From assembly GCF_023276435.1 (NCBI RefSeq), contig NZ_JALLPO010000026.1, positions 62,001-126,000 on the forward strand: 64,000 bases of DNA, read 5' to 3'. The stretch's first letter is position 1. Each line of letters starts with the position of its first letter. Under the pieces are notes generated by a model. The model searched no databases, was not told the DNA's origin, and saw only the letters and a program-made list of their open reading frames with translations. This DNA is from Sphaerisporangium perillae. Its GTDB lineage: Bacteria; Actinomycetota; Actinomycetes; Streptosporangiales; Streptosporangiaceae. Position numbers and translations under genes: made by a program. This document shows, one piece after another, positions 8,646 through 17,978 of the stretch.

Positions 8646-8954
8646 CACCTACGCGACTTCCTGCTGGACGTGCGCAGGCAGCGAGGCTTTCCCAAGATCA
8701 CTCGCGAGTACTTCGAGCACGAGGTGGAATACGGCTCCCTCTACGTCGGCTCGCCCGAGACGGTCGCCCGCCGCATCGTCAAGACGAGGACCGTCCTCGA
8801 CGCCACCCGGTTCGATCTCAAGTACGGCATGGGCCCGATGCCGCACGCGACGCTCATGGAGAACATCCGCCTCTTCGGCACCGAGGTCGCGCCACGAGTG
8901 CGCGAACGACTCCAGGCGCAGTGGAAGCGGCCGGCACTCGAGCCGGTGGGCTGA
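8646..8954 (+). pseudogene. Second C-terminal remnant of an LLM flavin monooxygenase
   Basis: This frame encodes LRDFLLDVRRQRGFPK, LYVGSPETVARRI, TRFDLKYGMGPMPHATL and IRLFGTEVAPRVRERL. It is the last hundred or so residues of an LLM-class oxidoreductase, clearly related to but not identical with the minus-strand fragment at 8097-8477. There is no N-terminal catalytic region and no clear start; a GTG at 8670 is internal. The two tails face opposite ways around a MarR relic, which points to a former monooxygenase/regulator locus reduced by deletions. Confidence 0.65.
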
Positions 8955-9089
8955 GCGCTCGACCTGGACACCGGCATCCTCCCGTAACGACGTGACCCGG
9001 CCCGGCCGATCGTCGCGCAGGCGTGACCGGCGCGGGCAACCGGCGGGCGGGACGGGGGGTGCGGACGCGGATGTTACCGGTGGAATACA

Positions 9090-10214
9090 TTGGTCGATGT
9101 GACAACGACGTCCTCTGACCTCTACCCGGTGACCCGCGTGGCGGACGCGCGCGAGGCCACCGCCGCCGCCGGCATCGACGCCCTTCTGCTGACCCCGGGC
9201 CCCGACCTGCGTTACCTCACCGGCTACGACGCCCTCCCGCTGGAACGGCTCACCTGCCTGGTGGTGCCCGCCGAGGGGGAGGCCTTCATGGTGGTGCCCA
9301 GGCTGGAGCTCCCGGCCGCCGAGCACTCCCCGGCGTCCCGGCTCGGCCTGGAGTTCGTGCCCTGGGACGAGACCGACGACCCCTACTCCCTGGTCGCCCG
9401 CCGCATCGGCCCGGCCGCCACCGTCGGGCTCGCCGACCGCATGTGGGCCATGCAGTCGCTGCGCTTCCGCGCCGTCATGCCCGGCATCGAGCAGGTGCTC
9501 GCCGGGTCGGTGCTCAGGGAGATGCGCATGCGCAAGAGCCCCGCCGAGGTCGCCGCCCTGCGGGAGGCGGGCGCCGCCATCGACGTCGTCCACGCCCTGG
9601 TCCCCGGCCTGCTCAAGGCCGGCCGCACCGAGCGCGAGGTCGGCAAGGACATCGCCGAGGCGATCCTCGCCGCCGGGCACGCCACCGTCGACTTCGTCAT
9701 CGTCGGATCCGGGCCCAACGGCGCCAGCCCCCACCACGAGCTGTCCGACCGCGTCATCCAGGCCGGCGAGCCGGTGGTCGTCGACATCGGCGGCCAGATG
9801 CCGAGCGGGTACTGCTCCGACTCCACCCGCACCTACAGCGTGGGCGAGCCGCCCGCCGACTTCGCGGCCTACTACGAGGTCCTGCGCCAGGCCCAGGACG
9901 CCGCCTGCGCCGCCGTGCGGCCGGGCGTGTCGTGCGAGTCGGTCGACGCCGCCGCCAGGCAGATCATCGAGGACGCCGGCTACGGCGACCGCTTCATCCA
10001 CCGCACCGGGCACGGCATCGGGCTGGAGACCCACGAGGAGCCCTACATCGTCTCGGGCAACACCGAGCCGCTGGCCCCCGGGTTCGCGTTCTCCGTCGAA
10101 CCGGGCATCTACCTCGCCGGACGGCACGGCGCACGCATCGAGGACATCCTGGTGTGCACCGAGACCGGCGGCGAGCGCCTCAACAACCAGCCCCGCGACC
10201 TCGTCGTGGTGTGA
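9090..10214 (+). CDS. M24-family Xaa-Pro aminopeptidase/dipeptidase
   Basis: This metallopeptidase removes N-terminal residues next to proline or cleaves Xaa-Pro dipeptides in the cytoplasm. Of 374 residues, about 1-130 form the creatinase-like N-terminal domain (PGPDLRYLTGY is characteristic) and the rest is the pita-bread catalytic fold. The dinuclear-metal ligands are visible: Asp in VVDIGG, Asp in SDSTRTYSVG, His in HRTGHGIGLETHEEP, Glu in FSVEPGIYL and Glu in ARIEDILV. TTG at 9090 has the best spacing to a GGTGGA site; a GTG at 9099 is an alternative. Two strong hairpins follow the stop codon, so it is probably monocistronic. Confidence 0.9.
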   Translation: MVDVTTTSSDLYPVTRVADAREATAAAGIDALLLTPGPDLRYLTGYDALPLERLTCLVVPAEGEAFMVVPRLELPAAEHSPASRLGLEFVPWDETDDPYSLVARRIGPAATVGLADRMWAMQSLRFRAVMPGIEQVLAGSVLREMRMRKSPAEVAALREAGAAIDVVHALVPGLLKAGRTEREVGKDIAEAILAAGHATVDFVIVGSGPNGASPHHELSDRVIQAGEPVVVDIGGQMPSGYCSDSTRTYSVGEPPADFAAYYEVLRQAQDAACAAVRPGVSCESVDAAARQIIEDAGYGDRFIHRTGHGIGLETHEEPYIVSGNTEPLAPGFAFSVEPGIYLAGRHGARIEDILVCTETGGERLNNQPRDLVVV

Positions 10215-10264
10215 CCCCCGCCCTCGCCATGACCTGCGGCGCCGAAGGGTCCCCACCGGCCACG

Positions 10265-10334
10265 CCTGTGACCCGTGACGTCACAGGGTCTCAGTCGGCG
10301 ACCCCCGTGACCCGCGGGAAGGCGTTCCCGCGGG
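10265..10334. terminator. Two consecutive hairpins with repeated GTGACCCGCG elements
   Basis: CCTGTGAC (10265-10272) pairs with GTCACAGG (10280-10287), and CCCGCGGGAA (10311-10320) pairs perfectly with TTCCCGCGGG (10325-10334) around a GGCG loop. The element CYGTGACCCG occurs three times between 10265 and 10355. They probably terminate the upstream peptidase transcript. Confidence 0.55.
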
Positions 10335-10427
10335 CCATCCCTGTGACCCGCGGCACGAAGGCGTTTCCGCCGGTCGGCGAGGCGTCGCCGCATGACCCAC
10401 CGAACCCCCCGTGACCAGGAGTGCATC

Positions 10428-11582
<1,155 letters not shown>

Positions 11583-11609
11583 CATTTCCGCACGTCAGCG
11601 TCCTGCTTT

Positions 11610-12439
11610 GTGGCCGGCTCGCCGCGCATCCGTTTGATCGTTGCCAAGACGGTCGCGTTCATCGCCCTGGGCTTCATCGGCTGGTTGCACCGCCGTCATG
11701 CGCTGGCGAGGCTGGACGAGGGGCGGCCGCATGTCTTCTTGCGGCTTGCCCTGGTCGAGATGCTCATCATGGCGGCCACCATCGGGCTGGCCGTGGCACT
11801 GTCCAGGACATCGCCGCCATCTGTCCTGCTGTCCGCCGACGCAGCTCGGGATCTGCTCGGATACGACTTACCACCCGAACTCACCGTCGCACGGCTGGCA
11901 TCGCTGTGGCGGCTGGACCTGTTCTTCGCGCTGGCCGCCGCGGCCGCCGCCGGGCTGTATCTCGCCGGTGTTGTCCGGCTGCGCAAGCGGGGTGATGACT
12001 GGCCGAAGGGACGACTGGTCGCTTGGCTGAGCGGCGTCGCGCTGGTCGTGATTTTCACGCAGAACGGCATCGGCACTTACGCTCCTGTGCTGTTCAGCAT
12101 GCACATGGTGCAGCACTTGGGGCTCGCCATGTTCGCCTCGATCTTCCTGGTGCTCGGCGCGCCAGGCACCCTCGCGTCCCGGGTGATGAAGCCGGCCGCG
12201 TGGCACGGCGACCTGGAGCAACTCCCTCGTGGACGACCAACGGGTGGCAGGCAGCATGGTATGGGTGCTCGGCGAGATCCCGACCCTGGTCGTCGTACTT
12301 GCCGTCACCGTGCAATGGAGGCTCGGCCACCAGGGCAGACAGGATGCGGCATCTCGCTCGCCGAGGCGAGGCGGAGTTGGACGCCCACAACAGTGACCTG
12401 GCGGAGTCGGACGCACGCTCCCGAGTTCACCAGGCCTGA
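11610..12439 (+). pseudogene. Decayed CopD/CtaG-type copper resistance and oxidase-assembly membrane protein
   Basis: The first open part from 11610 contains the end of a CopD-like membrane domain (GWLHRRHALARL, ATIGLAVALSR). It continues into a CtaG (caa3 oxidase assembly) domain with helices such as GVALVVIFTQNGIGTYAPV and SMHMVQHLGLAMFASIFL. At about 12210 the frame changes. The next homologous block, DDQRVAGSMVWVLGEIPTLV, lies in another frame from 12226, and the charged tail AEARLDAHN-like (EAELDAHNSDLAESDA) lies in a third frame ending at 12439. The N-terminal CopD helices are missing. Intact bifunctional CopD-CtaG proteins are over 600 residues, so this copy is truncated, has an internal deletion and is frameshifted at least twice. 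Confidence 0.75.
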
Positions 12440-12477
12440 CTCCAGGACCCGTGCTGTACATCGGCGATTGCCTCTGC

Positions 12478-12513
12478 GGTGGTCATGCGCTCCACCGGAA
12501 ACGCATGACCACC
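12478..12513. terminator. Perfect 12-bp hairpin between convergent genes
   Basis: GGTGGTCATGCG (12478-12489) and CGCATGACCACC (12502-12513) form a perfect stem with a 12-nt loop. It lies just after the CopD/CtaG relic and before the end of the convergent M28 peptidase gene, and so could serve both directions. Confidence 0.65.
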
Positions 12514-12565
12514 GGGGCTGGGAATTACCGGGTGAGCCGCCCCCCTTGCTCGGTGTCGGAAGACG

Positions 12566-14089
12566 TCAGCGTTGCGTTGCGTTGCGTGCTGCGGTGGTGG
12601 CTCGCGTGTCCGGCCCGGGCAGGTCACGGCTGAACGCGTAGACCACGGCCGCCGTGGCGATGGCCCCGGTGTTCAGGGCGAGCGCCTTGTCGTTGATGTT
12701 GGCGATGGTGTCACATGCCTGGTGGTAGCAGGCGTCGTACGCCTGTCCGGCGGTGCCACCGAACATGGCCTGCTCCTCCGGGGTCTTGACGCCTTCGGCA
12801 CCGGTGAACAGGCCGCCGGAAGCAATGCCTGTGTCCATGAAGGGGCCATAGTCGGATCGGCCGTCGAAGTCGGTGCCCACGTGGCCTTGGCGCAGGGCGT
12901 CGAAGTACTTCTCGAAGAGCTTCTCGATCTCATCTGATCCGGCCGGGCCTGCGGGTGCACCCGTCGCGTCGGAGTCGTCACCGTCGTAGATCTTCAGCGC
13001 GTAGTTCGGCGAGGCCACCATGTCGAAGTTGAGGTACAACTTGATCTTCGCCCGCTCCTCGGGAGACAGGCTGGCCACGTAGTGCTCCGAACCGAGAAGG
13101 CCGAGCTCCTCAGCGCTCCAGAAGGAAAAACGCAGCTTGTTGCGCGTCGGGATCTTGCCGAGCTTCGACGCGACCTCAAGGATCGCGGCGCTGCCCGAGC
13201 CGTTGTCGTTGATACCCGGGCCGGCCAGGACACTGTCCAGGTGCGCGCCGAGCTGGACGACCTTGTTGGCGTCACCCCACTTGGAGTCCGCGATGACGTT
13301 GTGCGTCGTACGGAGTTCGCTGGTGGTATCGGTCTTCAGCCGGACGACGGTCCCGGCCGGGCTGGCCAGCTCCTCACCCACAGCGAAGCTCACGCCGACG
13401 ACAGGGATCGTGACGGTCGGACCCCCCAACGTGCCCTGCAGGGTCTCGGTCCGGCCTTCCTGTCCTTCGTTGAGGATTATCGCCCCGGCCGCGCCGGCGG
13501 CCTGGGCGTTCTCCGCCTTCGCCTGGAAGGCGCAGGTGCCTCGCTGCAGTAGGGCGATGTTGCCGGGCGTGAACCCGGCGAAGTCGCTCGCCTCACAGCC
13601 GGACGTCGAGCTGCTCGGGGTCGGCCCGGGCGGGATCATCAGGTCGACGTTCTGCAGGGGCGCGGTGACGTCGCCCGAACCTGAGTAGGTCATCGTGGCG
13701 AACTCGCCGACCGAACTCCCGTCGATCGGGGTCGGGGTGTAGACCTTGGGCTCCGGCGAGATCTGCTGCAGCAGAGCGTTGGTGTTCTCCGTGAAGAAGG
13801 GGAACTCGAACGGCTGGATCGTGACCTTGTAGCCGGCCTTCTTCAGCTCGCCGGCCACGTAGTCGCGAGAAGCATCGTGCCCGGACGTGCCCGCGGCGCG
13901 GGTGCCGCCGTTGGCGTCGGCGATCTGCTGCAGCTTCTGCAAACGCTGCTTGAGCGCTGGTGCGGAGATGGTCTTGGTCAGCTGCGTGGGGTCAGGGTCG
14001 GCACTGGCAGGTCCTGCCAGCGCCAGGGGAAGGACGAGGGCGACGGCCGCGGTGGCGATGCCTGCCCCTCTGTGGAGGGTGATGCGCAT
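12566..14089 (-). CDS. Secreted M28-family aminopeptidase with PA domain
   Basis: Secreted zinc peptidase, probably an aminopeptidase acting on extracellular peptides. The 507-residue protein starts with a Sec signal (MRITLHRGAGIATAAV, cleavage near AGPASA, about residue 30). A protease-associated domain occupies about residues 140-245 (GCEASDFAGFTPGNIALLQR). The M28 catalytic core follows with the zinc ligands in order: GAHLDSV, INDNGSGSAA, FWSAEELGLLGSEHY, NFDMVASP and ACYHQACDT. Nothing is missing from the active site. It converges with the CopD/CtaG relic. Upstream is a long region without recognisable genes, so it is probably transcribed alone from its own promoter. Confidence 0.93.
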   Translation of the reverse strand: MRITLHRGAGIATAAVALVLPLALAGPASADPDPTQLTKTISAPALKQRLQKLQQIADANGGTRAAGTSGHDASRDYVAGELKKAGYKVTIQPFEFPFFTENTNALLQQISPEPKVYTPTPIDGSSVGEFATMTYSGSGDVTAPLQNVDLMIPPGPTPSSSTSGCEASDFAGFTPGNIALLQRGTCAFQAKAENAQAAGAAGAIILNEGQEGRTETLQGTLGGPTVTIPVVGVSFAVGEELASPAGTVVRLKTDTTSELRTTHNVIADSKWGDANKVVQLGAHLDSVLAGPGINDNGSGSAAILEVASKLGKIPTRNKLRFSFWSAEELGLLGSEHYVASLSPEERAKIKLYLNFDMVASPNYALKIYDGDDSDATGAPAGPAGSDEIEKLFEKYFDALRQGHVGTDFDGRSDYGPFMDTGIASGGLFTGAEGVKTPEEQAMFGGTAGQAYDACYHQACDTIANINDKALALNTGAIATAAVVYAFSRDLPGPDTRATTAARNATQR

Positions 14090-15087
14090 TCAGCTTCTCC
14101 CTTGGAACCAATGACAGAAATCCCCCGAAAGTGTTGCTTGTGGCAAACTAGCCGGACTTGACCGTTACGTGAAGGGCTGGTCACCTCTGTGACCCCGCGC
14201 GGGCAAGTTCCCGGCTGCAGCCGCCACATTGCGGCCGAATGCGCGCATGACGAATACTGATGCACGCTGGCGCCAACCGTTTGCAGCCTTTGTGCCGTGC
14301 CAGGCGGTTGTGCGCGGCATGCCCTTGCGGGCAGCATCCCGGCGCCGGTCTGGCGCCATTGTTTAAAGTGTCCGGACGCGAATCTGATGCTCGCACATCA
14401 GGGCAATCCTGCTAAAGCGCGACAAAATGATTCGACGGCGATGGCTTCCTGCGGGTTGTGGCAGTGGAAACAGTGCCGGTATGCCAGCCCCGCCCAGCGG
14501 ATCGAACCGGAATCACGGATTCGCCGGTGCACACACAGCGATGAGGCCAAAGACACGACGCCACTGCCCACATAGTCCAGATGCAGCTTCGCTCGAGGAT
14601 CGCGATGCCAACCACCTGCGCGAACACGAAGTTCGGCTTGTTGGCGACCTTGCAGTTCCGGTCCCAGCCGGTGCCGCGATGGCACCCGGGACAAAACGGC
14701 ACGAACCACGGACAGGGTGAGGTGACGCACGCCACACATATCACGAAGCCGACCCCCGAGCTCGTGCCCGATGGCCACCACGCACCCCCAGCGGCTGATC
14801 TCCACCACAAGCAGATAATGCCACCGGGAATTCACAATAAATAGTCCCAATTCGGATCGAAAGGGAAGGCAAAATCCGTATCCCCGGAGAATTAACAAGT
14901 GACTACGCTGGTGGCAAGGAAATATATTGCTTACGCTTTGACATATGAGCAGAGCTTCAGGCGTTGCCTCACGGCTCGATGCCTGTGGGCTGCGCATGGT
15001 GGACCCGGATCGGGTCGCTGTGGTGGCCGCGGCCATCGTAGCTCGCGGCCCTCCGGCCGCGCGCACCCGTCAACGGGCCGCCCCAGG
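14090..15087. other. About 1 kb without a supportable gene
   Basis: The stretch holds a GGTCAC-CTCT-GTGACC inverted repeat (14179-14194) that may regulate the M28 gene. It is followed by sequence with short open frames on both strands, none with recognisable family motifs or typical codon use. The part from about 14820 to 14950 is noticeably AT-richer than the rest (ends in ATATTGCTTACG and TTGACATATG) and could hold promoters or be foreign. One minus-strand frame (14412-14810) is unusually rich in Cys and Trp but resembles nothing I know. Confidence 0.4.
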
Positions 15088-15813
15088 TTGGCGCTGGGTT
15101 TGTCCGTTGATCCTGGATTCTTCGCAGTCCGCCCTGACGACGTTGCCGCGCTCAGCACCACACCGCACTTCCGCTCACTACGCTCCACCAGTCAGCTGGC
15201 CCGTGACCAGGCGTTCGCCTACGGGCAGCTCGCCGTGGACATCGCGGCCAGCTTGGAACGGCACGTCGAGTTCCCCGAGACCGACGTGCCGAGCTACCCA
15301 GTGTCCGTGGACGACCGAGATGGCGATGGCCCTGAGCGGGCCGCACAGCTCGTGCGATAGCAGTGGGGAGTCGAGGCTGGACCTGCCGGCCACGTGGTCC
15401 GCTTGCTGGAGAACCGTGGAATCCTGGTGGTGTTCAGCCCTCCGCAGACCGCCTCGGTCGACGCCTACTCCTTCGACAGCCGCCTACGACCAGTCGTGAT
15501 CCTTAACCCGATCAAACGCGACTACTACCGCCAGCGCTTTGACGTCGCGCATGAACTCGGCCACTTGGTTATGCACAGCGACGCTGAGCCGGGCGGCCGG
15601 ATCGTGGCCGAGCGCATGTCGCTGGCCCAGTCGGCCACCTCGACCCACCTTGCCACGCTTCGCGACGGTGGCCTGCTGACCTCGCGCCGGGAGTGGAAGA
15701 CCGTCTACTACCGCGCCGATCCGGGCCGCATCGGCCGGGCGCTAGCCGACCTGCAGGTCAGCCTGCGGGCATGCTGCCCGCCGGGTGATGGCTCGCCGAC
15801 CGGCTGCGGCTGA
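15088..15813 (+). pseudogene. ImmA/IrrE metallopeptidase fragment fused to the end of an ArsR regulator
   Basis: One frame runs through two unrelated halves. From about 15088 to 15600 it encodes the peptidase part of an XRE-ImmA/IrrE protein: HFRSLRSTSQ-like (PHFRSLRSTSQLARDQAFAY), RHVEFPETDVPSYPV, VVFSPPQTASVDAYSFDS, NPIKRDYYRQRFD and the zinc motif HELGHLVMH. An in-frame TAG at 15358 interrupts it, and the N-terminal helix-turn-helix is absent. After GGRIVAE the same frame switches abruptly to the second half of an ArsR-family repressor (SLAQSATSTHLATLRDGGLL, TVYYRADPGRIGRALADLQ, ending in a CC pair). The join, near 15607, looks like an illegitimate deletion event. It lies beside the arsM gene. 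Confidence 0.7.
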
Positions 15814-15849
15814 CCCCCGGCCGGTTCGCGACGCCGTGGTCGGTGGCTT

Positions 15850-17079
15850 TCATGTTCTGGTGCTTCGCCGTTCCAGAAACAGCACGTCGCGCCAGGTGCC
15901 GTGATGTCGTCCGATGCGCTCTCGCGTACCGACCATCCGGAATCCGCAGGCCTGGTGGAGCATCAGGCTCGGCCCGTTCTCGGGGAAGACGCCGGTCTGG
16001 ATGGTCCAGATCCCGGCCGCTTCGCTGGCGCTCACGAAGGCGTTCAGAAGGTCGCGGCCGATGCCACGCCCCTGGCAGGCAGGGTCGACGTAGACGCTGT
16101 GCTCCACGACTCCGGCGTAGACGCACCTGCTGGACACAGGCGAGGCCGCGATCCAGCCCACGACGCGGTCGGTGTCGGTGTCGGTGTCCACGGCGACGTA
16201 GCGAAGCCGGTAAAGCTTCCCCTGGTCGAAGTCCTCCCAGGCCGGGGTGGTGGTCTCGAAGCTGGCGTTCCCGGTGTCCAAGCCGGCCTGGTAGATGGCC
16301 AGGACCTGGAGGGCGTCCGCGTCGCGCATCGGGCGGATGGTGATTCCCGGCGAGGAGGCGGGTTTGCCCGCCCGGATGATGGCCGAATGCACCCCGCCTC
16401 CGTGATCGGAGGTCGGGGTGATGTTCCCGGCGACGAAGCCGAAGTCCAGCAGCAGATCGCGGTACTCCTCCACGGTGAGGACGCCGGCCGTACAGCCCAC
16501 ACGCCCCTCGGTGGCGGCGCGCTCACCAGGGTCGGCGTCGTCGTGTGCGACGACGTCACTAATCCCCAGACGCCCGCCCGGCTTGAGGACGCGGAACGCC
16601 TCGGCGAACACGGCGGGTTTGTCGCTGGACAGGTTGATCACGCAGTTGGAGATGATCACATCGACGGAGGAGTCCGGCAGCGGGATGTCCTCGATGGTGC
16701 CGTGCAGGAAATCGACGTTGGCCGCGCCGGCCTCGACCGTGTTGCGCCGGGCGAGTTCCAGCATGTCCACGCTGGCGTCCAGGCCGTAGACCTTGCCATA
16801 CGGGCCGACCTTGCGTGCGGACAGCAGTACATCGATCCCTCCACCTGAGCCGAGGTCGAGGACGGTCTCGCCCGCGGACAGCTCGGCTACCGCGACGGGA
16901 TTGCCGCACCCTAAGCTCGCCCGAACGGCCCCTTCGGGCAACTCTTTCGTCTTTCCGTAGCCCGCGCTGCCGAAGCATCCCTCGCTGAAGGCATCCGCCG
17001 CACAGTCGGCGATCGGCTGACCGGACAGTGCGGCCCTCGCCAGACTCGAACGCCGCTCCACGACCTCTTCGTAGGCCAT
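15850..17079 (-). CDS. arsM: Fused arsenite methyltransferase and GNAT acetyltransferase (ArsM-ArsN)
   Basis: The first about 230 residues are an ArsM/AS3MT-type arsenite S-adenosylmethionine methyltransferase. They contain the SAM motif [16 protein letters not shown] (73-88), [16 protein letters not shown], and cysteines 26, 35, 58, 146 (SNCVINL) and 196 (GRVGCTAG). The 50-residue spacing of the last two equals that of C156/C206 in human AS3MT, so the arsenic-binding set looks complete. Residues from about 235 to 400 form a GNAT N-acetyltransferase of the phosphinothricin-acetyltransferase/ArsN type ([36 protein letters not shown] with the acetyl-CoA loop, [20 protein letters not shown]). 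ArsN1 proteins acetylate arsinothricin and phosphinothricin. It follows arsR by 10 bp in one operon. The start is the GTG/ATG-region codon at 17079. Confidence 0.9.
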   Translation of the reverse strand: MAYEEVVERRSSLARAALSGQPIADCAADAFSEGCFGSAGYGKTKELPEGAVRASLGCGNPVAVAELSAGETVLDLGSGGGIDVLLSARKVGPYGKVYGLDASVDMLELARRNTVEAGAANVDFLHGTIEDIPLPDSSVDVIISNCVINLSSDKPAVFAEAFRVLKPGGRLGISDVVAHDDADPGERAATEGRVGCTAGVLTVEEYRDLLLDFGFVAGNITPTSDHGGGVHSAIIRAGKPASSPGITIRPMRDADALQVLAIYQAGLDTGNASFETTTPAWEDFDQGKLYRLRYVAVDTDTDTDRVVGWIAASPVSSRCVYAGVVEHSVYVDPACQGRGIGRDLLNAFVSASEAAGIWTIQTGVFPENGPSLMLHQACGFRMVGTRERIGRHHGTWRDVLFLERRSTRT

Positions 17080-17089
17080 CGCGCACTCC

Positions 17090-17422
17090 TCACTCGCAGA
17101 TCGGGGTCGCCGGAACAGGGCGGCCCATCACCACGTCGGCGGCAGTGGGGAAGCAGTCGACGCAGGTTTCGTTGATCCGGTACAGGCTCGCGGTGCCGCG
17201 ACGCTGCACCAGCACGAACCGGACCTCAGACAGGATCTTCAAGTGGTGGGACACGGTCGACTGGCCGATCTGTACGGCCGTGACGATCTCTCCCACCGTC
17301 ATTGGCTCCCGGTGTCTGGCCAGTAGCGACACGATCTGGATGCGGGTCGCGTCGGCCAGGGCCCTGAACCAGCTCGCGTACTCCTCGGCCGAGTCCCGGT
17401 CGAGCGGGGTGATATCTTCCAT
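17090..17422 (-). CDS. arsR: ArsR-family arsenic-responsive repressor
   Basis: Winged-helix repressor of the SmtB/ArsR family, 110 residues, first gene of the arsR-arsMN operon. The helix-turn-helix is visible: ALADATRIQIVSLLAR, MTVGEIVTAVQIGQSTVSHH, LKILSEVRFVLVQRRGTASLY. It has a Cys pair in the ETCVDCFP segment and another Cys at the very C-terminus (ATPICE), a plausible trivalent-arsenic site. ATG at 17422 was chosen because the family N-terminus fits, although the frame stays open far upstream. An ATCGA-N6-TCGAT palindrome lies directly upstream, suggesting autoregulation. Confidence 0.88.
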   Translation of the reverse strand: MEDITPLDRDSAEEYASWFRALADATRIQIVSLLARHREPMTVGEIVTAVQIGQSTVSHHLKILSEVRFVLVQRRGTASLYRINETCVDCFPTAADVVMGRPVPATPICE

Positions 17423-17427
17423 CGACA

Positions 17428-17443
17428 ATCGACGATACTCGAT
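17428..17443 (-). promoter_or_regulatory. Probable ArsR operator
   Basis: ATCGA-CGATAC-TCGAT is an inverted repeat 6 bp upstream of the arsR start codon, within an AT-richer segment that also contains a further ATCGA half-site at 17421. Position and symmetry suit an autoregulated ArsR site. Confidence 0.5.
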
Positions 17444-17978
17444 AAAGTGCAGGCTGTGAAGCCTGTATGCAGGGCCGAAGAGGTCACCCGCGACTACGAG
17501 CGGGTCCTCCAGCAGCTCGAGCTTCGTGTCGAGCCTATGGCCAACGCCGAAGAGCAGGTCGCCAAGCCGCACGTCCTTGCTGGTACGCCATCGTGTGCTC
17601 CGAGGGTGGCCGAGGAACGGCTGAGGGAAGAGCTCGGTGACCACGGCCTCGACCTGAACCGCACCGGGCCAGCGGAACTCGGCATGTATGTCATCGACAG
17701 AGGAGCCACCGGTCGCAGTAGGTGACCGTGTCTCGCAGGCGGGGTTGGCGCACCGGCCGTGCGGGGCGTCGCCCGCGCCGGGTCCTGGGTGGCCCCCATC
17801 ATCGCTCAGCCGACCACCCGGCGGCTGATCAGCCATTTCGTCCCGCGGGTGCCCGAGTCCGGTCAGTGGCTGGACCGGCGCGCCTCGCTGCTAGCCATAC
17901 GGCACTCCCCGCACCAGGGTGGAACGGCACAGGGAGCGGTGTACCACGGGGATGCGATGAAGAGCTTCATGAACGGGC
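17444..17978. other. Region between arsR and the zinc transporter with no confident gene
   Basis: Open frames exist on both strands: plus 17447-17725 with EEVTRDYERVLQQLELRV, and minus 17423-17836 continuous with arsR. Neither shows a known family, and they overlap each other, so at most one is real. The plus-strand frame would be divergent from arsR with a plausible start, but it has no ribosome-binding site of note. The rest from 17726 is featureless. Confidence 0.35.

Noticed and set aside
10265-10355. Repeated GTGACCCGCG elements considered as a mobile-element end or CRISPR-like array
   Set aside because: Copies are short, irregularly spaced and explained by two terminator hairpins; no transposase is nearby.
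14398-15066. Minus-strand frames rich in Cys and Trp suggesting a zinc-ribbon protein
   Set aside because: The two overlapping frames each look only partly protein-like, no consistent CxxC pairs are retained, and no start with a ribosome-binding site is present.
17447-17725. Possible small gene divergent from arsR
   Set aside because: Overlaps an equally open minus-strand frame, lacks a ribosome-binding site and has no recognisable family; described only as a region.
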